This document shows positions 25,101-34,088 of a stretch of 64,000 nt of DNA, one piece after another. The notes beneath the pieces are model-generated. The model was not told where the DNA came from. It saw only the letters and a list, made by a program, of their open reading frames with translations, and did no database searches. Position 1 is the stretch's first letter. Every line of letters starts with the position of its first letter. A program made the translations under genes and the position numbers. The stretch lies in the NCBI GenBank assembly GCA_902593675.1, contig CACJJI010000002.1:1-64000 (forward strand), read 5' to 3'. The stretch comes from an uncultured SAR86 cluster bacterium. GTDB taxonomy: Bacteria; Pseudomonadota; Gammaproteobacteria; Magnimaribacterales; D2472.

Positions 25101-27533
25101 ATGTACAAATATAGAAATATATTGTCTTTATGTTTTATTTTTATTTTTTCATTGAATGCATATTCGCAATCAAATGAGATTGAAGAAATAATTACCACCG
25201 CAACTAAAACAGAAAAAACTCTGCAAGAAGTTCCAGTTGCTGTATCAGTCATCAGTGCAGATGAAATTGATAAGTCGAATGTAGTTGATGCATTTGATTT
25301 AATGCAAGTGGTGCCATCTTTGGATACTAGACAGTATCAATCATCTAGAAATGCTGCATTTTTTATTAGAGGTTTTGGAAATGGTTCAAATAATAATGGT
25401 GTTGAGCCTTCGGTAGCATTGTTTGTTGATGGTGTATATCGATCAAAAATGCAAAGTCGGATCAACGATCTACCAATGGTTGAAAGGGTTGAGGTTCTTC
25501 GTGGTCCCCAAAGTACTTTGTTTGGTAAAAATGCGACTGCTGGTGTGATTAACATCATTACAAAAAAACCTTCCTTCGAAAAATTTGGAAAGATCTCAAC
25601 ATCATTTGGGAATTACAATTCAAGAATTGTAAAAGCTTATTACACGGCTCCACTGAGTGACACCATGGCTTTTAGTTTGAATGCTAATACTAACCAAGCT
25701 GATGGTCATGCTAAAAATACAGTGACAGGCAATGATACCAACAACAGAGATAGATATTCTTTAAGAGCAGATTTATTAATTGAAACTGAAAACGATTTAG
25801 AAATTAGGATCACAGCTGATTATGATGAATACGATGAGTTTTGTTGCCAAGTAGGTAATGTTTCTGCAGGTCCTGCGAAAGAACTCGCTTATGCTCTTGG
25901 CGCTCAAGCTGCTCCAAACAATCCATTCACCGATCAGGTGCATTTCAATTTCGACTCTTTTTCAAAAGGTGAAAATTCCGGAATCTCAGTAAATATTGTT
26001 AAAGAAATGGAAAATATGACATTTACAAGTATTACTTCATCAAGGGATTCGGATAGCCTTGAAAGTCAAGATATTGATTTTGATAGCTCTAGAATACTTA
26101 ACCCAAATACAACAAATGTGAATTTATCGTCAAAATCTCAAGAATTTAGACTTGCATCCAACGGTAATGCAAAGGTCAATTGGTTGGTAGGAGCATACTT
26201 TTATGAAGAAGACCTGAAAAATGACAGTAGTGTTAAGTGGGGACCATCATTTTATACATTTGCAAATATTGCATCAGGCGGAGCTCTTCCTACTGTTGCA
26301 GGTCTTTTAGGCTTGCCTGCTTCACTATTTTTCCAGGAAGGTACAGGAAGGGTCGGTTACTTTACACAAGAGACCGAAACAAAAACTTTATTTGGACAAG
26401 TAGACATAAGTCTAACTGATAAGATAAGCACTATCCTTGGTGTAAGTTACATTGAAGACGAAAAATCAGCAACAGGAATTGATGTAAATACTGATGTATT
26501 TTCACAGATTGGTTTTGTAGGTGTTGGAACTATGGCTTTCATTGGAGCTGGTTTTGATCCTGTTACTGCAGCAGCATTAGCTGCAAATCCCGAGACAAAT
26601 GCATTGCTTGGATTTCAAGCTCTTCAGTTTATTCCTGAAATGCCGCAGTTTCCAAACGTAGGTCAAAGTGGTCAATCATCCGATGACAACATTGATTACA
26701 CAGCAAAACTGACCTACATGCTCAATGATGATGTAAGCTTTTATGGAGGAGTTTCAACTGGATTTAAATCCTCTGCATGGAACCTATCAACAAATTCTTT
26801 GCCCGATCTAGCTGAAATAAATGCATTAGCAGCAGCTGGAACACCAGTTGCAGAAAATACTGCAATTGGTCAAAGGTATGCATCACCTGAAGAAGCAGAA
26901 GTTTTTGAGCTTGGTATGAAGATGAGACTATCAACAGGATATTTTAATTTAACTGCATTTAGCCAGGAGATTAAAGACTTTCAATCCAATACATTTGTTA
27001 GCTCCGGTTTTATTTTAGCTAATGCAGGGTTGCAATCATCAGAAGGATTTGAGTTTGATTTACTTTTCTCCCCTGTACCTAGTATTGATATTACTTTAGG
27101 TGGGCTAATCATGGATTCAAAATATGATTCTTTTACCGGCTCTGCTGCAGGTGACGTTAGTGGTACTAAGCCTGAAAATGTCCATGATGATTCTCTAACA
27201 AGTTCAATCACTTGGAACTGGTCGCGAGGTAGAACTGATGGCTATGTCAGATTAAATCATCTCTATTCTGGGCCAACATTGATCAGGATTATTCCTTCAG
27301 AAAATGTTGCAATGTGTGCAGCAGGAACTTGTGAGAAAACGAAAGATACGCTCAACTTTAGTGCTGGAATCACTAGAGGTAATTTAGATATAGTAATCTT
27401 TGGTAACAACATCAATGATGACAAGTATCTTCATACAGCTTTCTCATCAGTAGGTGATCCATTTAGAACATCCTTTGAGGGTTATCCAAATGCACCAAAA
27501 ACATATGGAGTAACAGTTAATTACTCTTTCTAA
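25101..27533 (+). CDS. TonB-dependent outer-membrane receptor
   Basis: 810-residue outer-membrane transporter. Signal peptide ILSLCFIFIFSLNAYS, TonB-box-like IEEIITTATKTEKTLQEVPVAV, plug motifs AFFIRGFGNGS, VALFVDGVYR, VERVEVLRGPQSTLFGKNATAGVINIITKKP, then the barrel ending in YGVTVNYSF with the C-terminal aromatic residue. AAGGGGA lies 8 bases before the ATG. It is monocistronic: an intrinsic terminator follows at 27574. The plug style (RGPQSTLFGKNATAG) is common among marine gammaproteobacterial receptors for organic ligands, but the substrate is not identifiable. Confidence 0.94.
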   Translation: MYKYRNILSLCFIFIFSLNAYSQSNEIEEIITTATKTEKTLQEVPVAVSVISADEIDKSNVVDAFDLMQVVPSLDTRQYQSSRNAAFFIRGFGNGSNNNGVEPSVALFVDGVYRSKMQSRINDLPMVERVEVLRGPQSTLFGKNATAGVINIITKKPSFEKFGKISTSFGNYNSRIVKAYYTAPLSDTMAFSLNANTNQADGHAKNTVTGNDTNNRDRYSLRADLLIETENDLEIRITADYDEYDEFCCQVGNVSAGPAKELAYALGAQAAPNNPFTDQVHFNFDSFSKGENSGISVNIVKEMENMTFTSITSSRDSDSLESQDIDFDSSRILNPNTTNVNLSSKSQEFRLASNGNAKVNWLVGAYFYEEDLKNDSSVKWGPSFYTFANIASGGALPTVAGLLGLPASLFFQEGTGRVGYFTQETETKTLFGQVDISLTDKISTILGVSYIEDEKSATGIDVNTDVFSQIGFVGVGTMAFIGAGFDPVTAAALAANPETNALLGFQALQFIPEMPQFPNVGQSGQSSDDNIDYTAKLTYMLNDDVSFYGGVSTGFKSSAWNLSTNSLPDLAEINALAAAGTPVAENTAIGQRYASPEEAEVFELGMKMRLSTGYFNLTAFSQEIKDFQSNTFVSSGFILANAGLQSSEGFEFDLLFSPVPSIDITLGGLIMDSKYDSFTGSAAGDVSGTKPENVHDDSLTSSITWNWSRGRTDGYVRLNHLYSGPTLIRIIPSENVAMCAAGTCEKTKDTLNFSAGITRGNLDIVIFGNNINDDKYLHTAFSSVGDPFRTSFEGYPNAPKTYGVTVNYSF

Positions 27534-27573
27534 GATCATTCCCCCCTTAGTTTTGATTTATTGAAATAGTAAT

Positions 27574-27602
27574 AAAGGAGCTCGAAAGAGCTCCTTTTTT
27601 TT
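27574..27602 (+). terminator. Intrinsic terminator after the TonB-dependent receptor
   Basis: Ten-pair stem AAAGGAGCTC/GAGCTCCTTT (27574-27583 with 27588-27597) capped by a GAAA tetraloop and followed by a T run. It may also end the convergent transcript from 28011. Confidence 0.92.
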
Positions 27603-27612
27603 GTGTCAAATT

Positions 27613-28011
27613 TTATTGACTTAATTGATTTAACGCTTCTGACATCTTTTTCTGCAAAGCACCTATAGCTTGCAATGGTCTAATCATAACTTTGAAGTCT
27701 ATAATCTTGCCCTCATCATTCCAACGAATAATATCAACGCCATTGACTGAGATATCATCAATATAGGTTTCAAACTCTAGCACTGTGTCAAAGCCATCAA
27801 CGAGTTCACGAACATACTTAAATCGCTTCATATCAAAAGTCTGTCCAGCTCCCATCAAATAAAGTTTTGACATCTCCTTTCCTTGAATGGGTTTAAAAAC
27901 TATTGGTGATGTAAATACACAAGAATCATCAAGAATCTCATCCAAAAAATTTTCGTCATTAGATTTTAAACCTTGATGCCACCTCTCAAGATACGATCGA
28001 GTATTATTCAT
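27613..28011 (-). CDS. SnoaL/NTF2-like cytoplasmic protein
   Basis: 132 residues without a signal peptide. The start TRSYLERWHQGLKSNDENFLDEILDDSCVFTSPIV is the classic SnoaL-like opening, then FKPIQGKEMSKLY, and the second half forms strands such as DGFDTVLEFETYIDDISVNGVDIIRWNDEGKIIDFKVMIRP, ending with helix QAIGALQKKMSEAL. This pattern resembles the SnoaL-like proteins that act on polyketide-like ligands or serve as steroid-isomerase-fold enzymes; the reaction is unknown. It converges with the receptor gene and is followed by the shared terminator. It is a different subgroup from the exported SnoaL-like protein at 23716. Confidence 0.82.
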   Translation of the reverse strand: MNNTRSYLERWHQGLKSNDENFLDEILDDSCVFTSPIVFKPIQGKEMSKLYLMGAGQTFDMKRFKYVRELVDGFDTVLEFETYIDDISVNGVDIIRWNDEGKIIDFKVMIRPLQAIGALQKKMSEALNQLSQ

Positions 28012-28113
28012 TTGTGTATTTAAAACTGTTGGCAGTGATGATGCAAGCAGTTATTATAAGTTAAAAGACCCCTTGCAACTGAATTGTTAAAAAATAAAGA
28101 AGCTGCTATAAAC

Positions 28114-28242
28114 TTATTTTTTTCTTCGTAGCTTTCGAAGACGAGCATATTCATTTTGTTGCTTACGCTCTGCCAAATCACGCCTTTTATGACGCCTGTT
28201 TCTAGCTGCTTCAGATTTTTGAATTCTGATAGCTTTATTCAT
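28114..28242 (-). CDS. Very small, highly basic protein (42 residues)
   Basis: A short ORF in the gap between the SnoaL-like gene and argH. It reads MNKAIRIQKSEAARNRRHKR and ends in LRKLRRKK before TAA: about 17 Arg/Lys in 42 residues, with a likely single helix. AAGAAG lies directly upstream of the ATG. Such composition is typical of ribosomal or RNA-associated small proteins, but I recognise no named family. It is 46 bases downstream of the argH stop and could be read through from the arginine operon. Support is composition, a clean start and stop, and filling an otherwise empty gap. Confidence 0.55.
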   Translation of the reverse strand: MNKAIRIQKSEAARNRRHKRRDLAERKQQNEYARLRKLRRKK

Positions 28243-28288
28243 TCTTCTTTAATACTCTCATAAAGAAAAAAGAAAAGCAAAAAGTGGT

Positions 28289-29578
28289 TTATTTTGTCTT
28301 GGTAAGTTTTTGCAGTCTCAATTTAATAGTCTTTAATTCTAAATTATAAGCAGAACCAGATGAAGAATTATTTCTTGAAATTGGTTGTGTAATTAATTGA
28401 GGATCTTGATCGGACTTGACTTTAACATAAGCCTCTCTGAAGGGTACTCCTGATTGAACCAGATTATAGGCACGATCTGTCATGAGCATGTCCTGATCTA
28501 TAAATTCATTTGACCGCTGTGTATTTACTTTGATCGATTTAATCAAATCCGGAAGCAGACTTAAGGTCTTTGTAACGCAATGAGTTGAATATATCAGTGA
28601 TCTCTTAGTAAGTTGTAAATCACGATGATATCCGCTTGGAAGAGATATTAAGTTTTCTAATTCTGAATAATGTCCTGCAATCTCTGCATACTTGGCCCTC
28701 ATAATCTCAATAACATCAGGATTAGATTTGTTTGGCATGATAGATGATCCTGTTGAATATTTAGATGCGATACTCAATAAGTTAAACTCCTGAGCTAAAA
28801 AAATACTCATATCCCATGCAAATTTTCTTACATCAAGCATCGGCTGCTTCAAGGAGCCAATAAGCTCTAATTCAAACTTACCTCTGCTGTTTTGAACATA
28901 CAGACTATTTAATTGCTTTCTTTTGAAGCCCAATTCCTTGGTTGAAAGTTCACGCTTGATAGGAAGATTGACTCCATATCCAGCTGCTGTACCCAAAGGA
29001 TTTACATTCGCCCAGGATTGAGTGCTTGAAATCAAATCAATGTTATCAAGAAAAGATTCAGCAAAAGCTCCAAACCATAAACCCCAAGTCGAAGGCATGG
29101 CTCTTTGCAGATGAGTGTAGCCAGGCATAGGATCGGATGAATGTTTTTCAGCTTTATCAAAAAATGATTTAACAATCTGTAGGTTGATAGATTGAATTTC
29201 ATCTAATTTTGCTCTTGTGTAAAGACGCATGGCCACCATGACCTGATCATTCCTACTTCTTCCTGTATGGATTTTCTTTCCTACCGAGCCAAGCTCCTTT
29301 GTTAAGAAATCTTCTATAGCAGAATGACAATCTTCGTATTTAGAAGTTAATTTGAATTTCTTGGTTTGAAATAATTTAGCAAGCTTTTTTAAAGCTGAAA
29401 TAATTTTCTTGGTTTCAGATTTATTTAATATATTAATATGTTGTAATTCATTGGCATGGGCAATGGATGCCTCAATGTCATATAGAAATAATTCTTGATC
29501 TAAAACTATATCTTCACCAGATAAGAAATTATCAATTATAGAATTTTTATCTTTTGAGCTTTGCTTCCAAATTTTCAT
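28289..29578 (-). CDS. argH: Argininosuccinate lyase
   Basis: Splits argininosuccinate to arginine and fumarate, the last step of arginine synthesis. The fumarase/aspartase-superfamily signature SSIMPNKSNPDV lies near residue 270; HTGRSRNDQV and PGYTHLQRAMPSTWG are the other conserved active-site blocks. 429 residues is slightly shorter than E. coli ArgH (457). It overlaps argC by 4 bases and closes the six-gene operon that starts at 35081. Confidence 0.95.
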   Translation of the reverse strand: MKIWKQSSKDKNSIIDNFLSGEDIVLDQELFLYDIEASIAHANELQHINILNKSETKKIISALKKLAKLFQTKKFKLTSKYEDCHSAIEDFLTKELGSVGKKIHTGRSRNDQVMVAMRLYTRAKLDEIQSINLQIVKSFFDKAEKHSSDPMPGYTHLQRAMPSTWGLWFGAFAESFLDNIDLISSTQSWANVNPLGTAAGYGVNLPIKRELSTKELGFKRKQLNSLYVQNSRGKFELELIGSLKQPMLDVRKFAWDMSIFLAQEFNLLSIASKYSTGSSIMPNKSNPDVIEIMRAKYAEIAGHYSELENLISLPSGYHRDLQLTKRSLIYSTHCVTKTLSLLPDLIKSIKVNTQRSNEFIDQDMLMTDRAYNLVQSGVPFREAYVKVKSDQDPQLITQPISRNNSSSGSAYNLELKTIKLRLQKLTKTK

Positions 29579-30510
29579 CGTTCTATTATTCCCAAGTTAT
29601 CTTCCCATCCAAATGCAGAATTTAAATTCTGCACAGCTTGCGTTGCTGCGCCTTTAAGGAGATTATCAAGTGCGCAACAAAATGTCAGCCTATTAATTTC
29701 TTTATCAACTTCAAAGCCTCCAATTATTACATTGGATGTGGTTTGCACATCTTGCAAATTTGGAAGTGCTTGTTGAATGGAAATAAGCGATTTGTGATCG
29801 TAGTAGTTGATAAATAAATTATAAATATCTTCAGGCAACATGGACTCTGACAGAATAAAATTACCAGTCATCATGATTCCTCTAAAAAAATTGCCTACAT
29901 GAGGTGTAAATAATATATCCGAGTAACTATGAGCTTTAACTTCTCGCTCATGCAGATGTGATACGAGTGAGTAAGGAAGAATGTTATCTTTTAAAGCTTC
30001 CTGATCATTTCTAGCGTTTGGAGACGCGCCTGCTCCACTAAATCCCGAAATGCCATATAAGTTTACTGAGCCAACCAAAATATCTAACAAGGGAGCAAGC
30101 ATAAATTGCATTGCAGAAGCATAACAGCCTGGGTTGCTAATTCTATTTGAGTGGGCGTTATTAGACAGTTCTGGGACTCTATATTCCCAGCTATCATCAA
30201 AACGATGGTCTGCACTCAAGTCAATAATAATAGCTTTAGAATTATGCTGAAAAATTAGATCAACGTATTTATGAGATTCATTATTTGGCAAAGCTAAGAT
30301 ATAGGCATCTTCATCACCCAAAACAATATTCTCTATACTTAAATCTTGATATATCAAATCACTGCCAGCATTGAGATCCAATGGTTGACCGGCCTTAGTT
30401 AAAGAAAAAACTGAGCTGATATTTAAATACTTATGTTGAGCCAATAACTGAACAACTTCCTGGCCAACATAGCCTCTGCCACCTAATAAACCTACTTTTT
30501 TAACTTCCAT
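29575..30510 (-). CDS. argC: N-acetyl-gamma-glutamyl-phosphate reductase
   Basis: NADPH-dependent reduction of N-acetylglutamyl phosphate to the semialdehyde. The Rossmann start VGLLGGRGYVGQEVVQLLAQH binds NADP; SNPGCYASAMQFMLAPL carries the catalytic cysteine; HVGNFFRGIMMTGNF is the conserved C-terminal region. 311 residues, close to Xanthomonas-type ArgC. It begins directly after the argB stop (adjacent bases) and overlaps argH by 4 bases, so expression is tightly coupled. Confidence 0.94.
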   Translation of the reverse strand: MEVKKVGLLGGRGYVGQEVVQLLAQHKYLNISSVFSLTKAGQPLDLNAGSDLIYQDLSIENIVLGDEDAYILALPNNESHKYVDLIFQHNSKAIIIDLSADHRFDDSWEYRVPELSNNAHSNRISNPGCYASAMQFMLAPLLDILVGSVNLYGISGFSGAGASPNARNDQEALKDNILPYSLVSHLHEREVKAHSYSDILFTPHVGNFFRGIMMTGNFILSESMLPEDIYNLFINYYDHKSLISIQQALPNLQDVQTTSNVIIGGFEVDKEINRLTFCCALDNLLKGAATQAVQNLNSAFGWEDNLGIIER

Positions 30511-31821
30511 TTAAATCACACTTTTTGGTTTATTGATAGCATACTCAATGCAATCTTTTAGAGCGCTATAATCAGATATGCCTATCCAAAAGATATGCCA
30601 CTCATCTTGTTTCTGACAACCTTCACAAATGGAGGTATAAAAACTATTGATAGGATTGTTTGGTCGGGATCGCCAAAAAACTTGAGGATAAACTTTTCTC
30701 ATCTCATGCCAAATACCTGCTCCCAAACCCTCACCTTTAGCTTCGGGAATAACACCAAACTTATCCATGTACGGAATAGTGAAATCATTTGAAATAGCTA
30801 TCGTAGCTCGCTTGCATGAGGTCATAAAAATATTTAAATCTTTAGGAGAGTTAAAAAAATTGTCAGCCAACTTACCTTTGAAGGAAGTTTCTACAATCTT
30901 TCTAAATTGATCCTCTACATCTTTGTCTGGAAGTTGATGTTGAACAACGCTATAACCATGTTTGATCAGAGTGCCAGATCCAGAATCGGTAAATAACTCT
31001 TTCGGCAGATTGATTGGCTGTGTTATCGATACAGAGGCTGTTTTTGGAAGATGATCTAATAAAGATTTTATTTGCTCTAATTTTAGTTTCATTCCAGAAT
31101 GCAACCATTTTTCTTGCATAAGTTCGTTATATTCCAAAGCCAAATTAATATTTGGTATCAATTGACCAGTTTTGTTAAAGATACCGCCAATTTCTGACAG
31201 AAAGATGGCTTTGTAAGGATTAATTGCTTTTACCAATTCAACAGTCGCAATATCAGCATTAATGTTTAAGACTTCGTTGTCTTGAAATCCCACTGGTGCA
31301 ATTACAGGTATTGAATCTAATTCCAGAACCTCATTGATAAGATTGATATCGACAGATTGGATGGACCCCACATATCCCAAGCTAGGATCCGCCACAGTGC
31401 ATTCAAATATATTGGAAATAAGGCCGTGTGCTTTTGCGCCTTGAGTCTCTAAAGCCTCAACGATCTTCTTATTGGTTTCCTTAAAAACTGAATAAGCGAC
31501 GTCTCTCACTTCGAGAGAAGTGACCCTTTGACCATCGATAAAAGAAAAGTCGATTTTCTTCTCTTCCAAAGCGGCAGAGAGCATTGGACCGGCCCCATGA
31601 AGTATGACAGGCTTTAGACCCACTTGATTTAAAAAAACTAGAGATGAAATAAGATTCTCAAGATCATTATCAATCACTGATCCGCCTACTTTTATAACAG
31701 CAAAGCGTTGTTCAGGAGAAGAAAATTTTTCAATATACTTATTTATTTCTTTCTCAGAACCTATAGCACCAAGGAGCTTTAAAATAGTACTTTTTATAAA
31801 TTGATTAGATGGATTGCTCAT
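30511..31821 (-). CDS. argB: Bifunctional N-acetylglutamate synthase/kinase (NAGS-K)
   Basis: Two domains. Residues ~1-290 are an amino-acid kinase of the acetylglutamate-kinase type (FAVIKVGGSVIDNDLENL, VILHGAGPMLSAALEE, NINADIATVELV). Residues ~300-436 are the vertebrate-like acetyltransferase (DUF619/NAT) domain, with GTLIKHGYSVVQ, SCKRATIAISNDF, MDKFGVIPEAKGEGLG (acetyl-CoA region) and QVFWRSRPNNPINSFY. This architecture is known from Xanthomonas and Maricaulis enzymes that make and phosphorylate N-acetylglutamate (family knowledge). It would supply both first steps in one protein, so no separate ArgA or ArgJ is needed. The start overlaps argE by 4 bases. Arginine feedback is likely but not visible. 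Confidence 0.9.
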   Translation of the reverse strand: MSNPSNQFIKSTILKLLGAIGSEKEINKYIEKFSSPEQRFAVIKVGGSVIDNDLENLISSLVFLNQVGLKPVILHGAGPMLSAALEEKKIDFSFIDGQRVTSLEVRDVAYSVFKETNKKIVEALETQGAKAHGLISNIFECTVADPSLGYVGSIQSVDINLINEVLELDSIPVIAPVGFQDNEVLNINADIATVELVKAINPYKAIFLSEIGGIFNKTGQLIPNINLALEYNELMQEKWLHSGMKLKLEQIKSLLDHLPKTASVSITQPINLPKELFTDSGSGTLIKHGYSVVQHQLPDKDVEDQFRKIVETSFKGKLADNFFNSPKDLNIFMTSCKRATIAISNDFTIPYMDKFGVIPEAKGEGLGAGIWHEMRKVYPQVFWRSRPNNPINSFYTSICEGCQKQDEWHIFWIGISDYSALKDCIEYAINKPKSVI

Positions 31822-32885
31822 TGGATTATCGCTTTGAAATCAATTAATGCTTGATTTAACTCATCAAGATCTACAGATTCATTTGGCTGATGAGCATCAA
31901 CAATATTGCCAGGACCATACACAATAGCTCGATACCCTGCCTCACTGAATAAAGAAGCTTCAGTCCAAAAATTCACGGGTGGAGATAATGTCAAACCCAA
32001 CTCATCTGCAAATGACTCTGCATCACTAATATCGCCAGATGCTGGTAATGCAGGGGCAACAAATCCAGCAGTAAATCTTGCATTATTTTCAGCTGTTTGA
32101 GTATTTAATTCACTCAAAAGTTCATCAAAAGATTGTCCAGGTAATGGTCTCATACCAAATTTAACTTGGGCATGATCTGCAATGATATTAGGCTTTATAC
32201 CCCCCTCAACTAGACCCAAATTAAAAGCGATGCCTTGTAAATCTTTGAAAGATTTGCTGTTGTATGATTCAGCAACTTTCAAGGCTGCATCCAACCATCG
32301 AGTTAATTTATGGATGGCATTATCAGTCAGGGCTCTTTGCTCTGAACTGTGACCCGCTAAACCAAAAAATTCCTGGGTACCTGTCAAAATACCTCTATGA
32401 CATGTAACGGCTTTGTTTTGGGTTGGTTCAGCAACAATCACACCTTCGAAAGCATGTTGAGTTTTAAGATACTCCTTTATGCAAGTGCTTTGACCTGCTT
32501 CTTCATCGGTGGAAAATAAGATTGCATAATTCTTTAAACCTTTTTCAACTAAAGTCAGCAAACAAGCTGCAGCCCCTTTTATATCGCAAGCACCAAGCCC
32601 AATAGCTCTTCCATCATGGATCTTTAATTCATATGGATTAGACTGCCAACCATCGCCTGCAGGAACTGTGTCCAAATGCACATTAATAAGATGTTTTGGT
32701 GAGCCTTTGGTAAGCAGAATATTTATAGAACCCTCTCCTAAATCTATTATCTGAGGATCAATAAAGTCTAGGGAGTTTAAATACTCAACTAGTCCTGATT
32801 GATTAATTTTTCTAGGAGGATTTGAGGTATCACATGCAACTAGAGCTTTGAGATGTTGTAGAGTTAGCTCTAGGTCAGTATTCAT
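31818..32885 (-). CDS. argE: ArgE-like deacetylase, probably N-acetylcitrulline deacetylase
   Basis: M20-family zinc amidohydrolase of 355 residues without a signal peptide. Motifs: INVHLDTVPAGDGW, AIGLGACDIKGAAACLL, FSTDEEAGQS, and the C-terminal YGPGNIVDAHQPNESV. Within this operon, between an AOTCase-type carbamoyltransferase/argG and NAGS-K, it corresponds to the Xanthomonas enzyme that removes the acetyl group from N-acetylcitrulline rather than from acetylornithine. That specificity is inferred from context. It overlaps argG by 4 bases and argB by 4 bases. Confidence 0.87.
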   Translation of the reverse strand: MNTDLELTLQHLKALVACDTSNPPRKINQSGLVEYLNSLDFIDPQIIDLGEGSINILLTKGSPKHLINVHLDTVPAGDGWQSNPYELKIHDGRAIGLGACDIKGAAACLLTLVEKGLKNYAILFSTDEEAGQSTCIKEYLKTQHAFEGVIVAEPTQNKAVTCHRGILTGTQEFFGLAGHSSEQRALTDNAIHKLTRWLDAALKVAESYNSKSFKDLQGIAFNLGLVEGGIKPNIIADHAQVKFGMRPLPGQSFDELLSELNTQTAENNARFTAGFVAPALPASGDISDAESFADELGLTLSPPVNFWTEASLFSEAGYRAIVYGPGNIVDAHQPNESVDLDELNQALIDFKAIIQ

Positions 32886-34078
32886 TTTTTATTATGGATA
32901 GAAGCCCAGGTTGAAGTGCTTTGACCAATCAGCTTAATGAATCCTTTCGATTCAGCCTCAGACCAAGTTGCAGACTGAGCATATGCTCCCTCTGGGCTCT
33001 TAAGAATATTTTTTGAATTTACAGCAACTGCATCAACTTTTCCGGGGGTAAGTTTCAAGGTGACCTCTCCAGAAACAGTTTTTTGAGAATCAAGCAAGAA
33101 TGCCTCTAAGTTTTCTCTTAACGGCTCAAAGTAAAATCCTCGATAAACAAGATTTACCCATTCCTGTCCAACTTGAGACTTCACAAAATTTTGCTTATCA
33201 GTCAAGACAGCTTCCTCTAGGGCTCTATGTGCTGACATCAAAATCGTAATACCGGGTGCTTCAAAGACAAATCTCCCCTTTAATCCAATGATTGTATCGC
33301 TTGAAAAAACTGAACGTCCGATTCCAAATGAGCCTCCAAGTGTATTTAAAGATCTTAAAAAATCAGCTCCTTGCATCTTTTTGTTATTAATAGAAATAAC
33401 TTTTCCTCTAAGAAATTTTATTTTCAAAGTTTTAGATTTCTTGGGGTATTGATGGGGTAACTTACATATTACAAAACTTTCGTTTGAGGGCTCTTCCCAC
33501 TCATCAATTTCACTTCCAGAGATTGTTGCCCCCATTAGATTTTCATTGATGCTATATTTTTTATGCAATGAAGAAACTTTAAAGCCTCTTTCTTGTAAAT
33601 AATCCTCTTCAAAACCTCTAACATTTTTAGTGATATTTTGAATCTCTCTTATTGGAGTAATAATGTGGTAATCTCCATGAGCCCTAATGGATAGATCAAA
33701 TCTAATTTGATCGTTACCCATACCAGTACAGCCGTGAGCAATATTTTTTGTTTTTAATTTTTTACATAATTTAATTGATTCCTTAACAATTAAATATCTA
33801 TCAGAGCAAAGCGCAGGATATTTATTTTGATAAAGTGCACCAGATTGAACTAACGGGATTAAAATTTCGGACCACAGACTCTTTTCTACATTTATGTTGA
33901 TGTGTTTTTTTGCGCCTAGTTCCTTAGCTCTATTTGTAATCGCACGTTCTTCTATAGGTGAGATACCACCTGTATTTACAAATAAAGTATGAACTTCATA
34001 ACCTTGATCAATTAGATAGGGGACACAGAAACTTGTATCCAAACCACCTGAAAATGCTAGCACTACTTTCTTATTCAT
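32882..34078 (-). CDS. argG: Argininosuccinate synthase
   Basis: ATP-dependent joining of citrulline and aspartate. The PP-loop AFSGGLDTSFCVPYL is at residues ~8-22; AHGCTGMGNDQIRFD and the following RAHGDYHIITPIRE are the substrate region; YAQSATWSEAESKGFIKL lies near the C-terminus. 398 residues fits the common type. The N-terminal segment after the P-loop is lysine-rich and AT-driven in codon use like the rest of the window. It lies 10 bases after the carbamoyltransferase and overlaps argE by 4. Confidence 0.95.
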   Translation of the reverse strand: MNKKVVLAFSGGLDTSFCVPYLIDQGYEVHTLFVNTGGISPIEERAITNRAKELGAKKHININVEKSLWSEILIPLVQSGALYQNKYPALCSDRYLIVKESIKLCKKLKTKNIAHGCTGMGNDQIRFDLSIRAHGDYHIITPIREIQNITKNVRGFEEDYLQERGFKVSSLHKKYSINENLMGATISGSEIDEWEEPSNESFVICKLPHQYPKKSKTLKIKFLRGKVISINNKKMQGADFLRSLNTLGGSFGIGRSVFSSDTIIGLKGRFVFEAPGITILMSAHRALEEAVLTDKQNFVKSQVGQEWVNLVYRGFYFEPLRENLEAFLLDSQKTVSGEVTLKLTPGKVDAVAVNSKNILKSPEGAYAQSATWSEAESKGFIKLIGQSTSTWASIHNKK

Positions 34079-34088
34079 TATTCAATAC

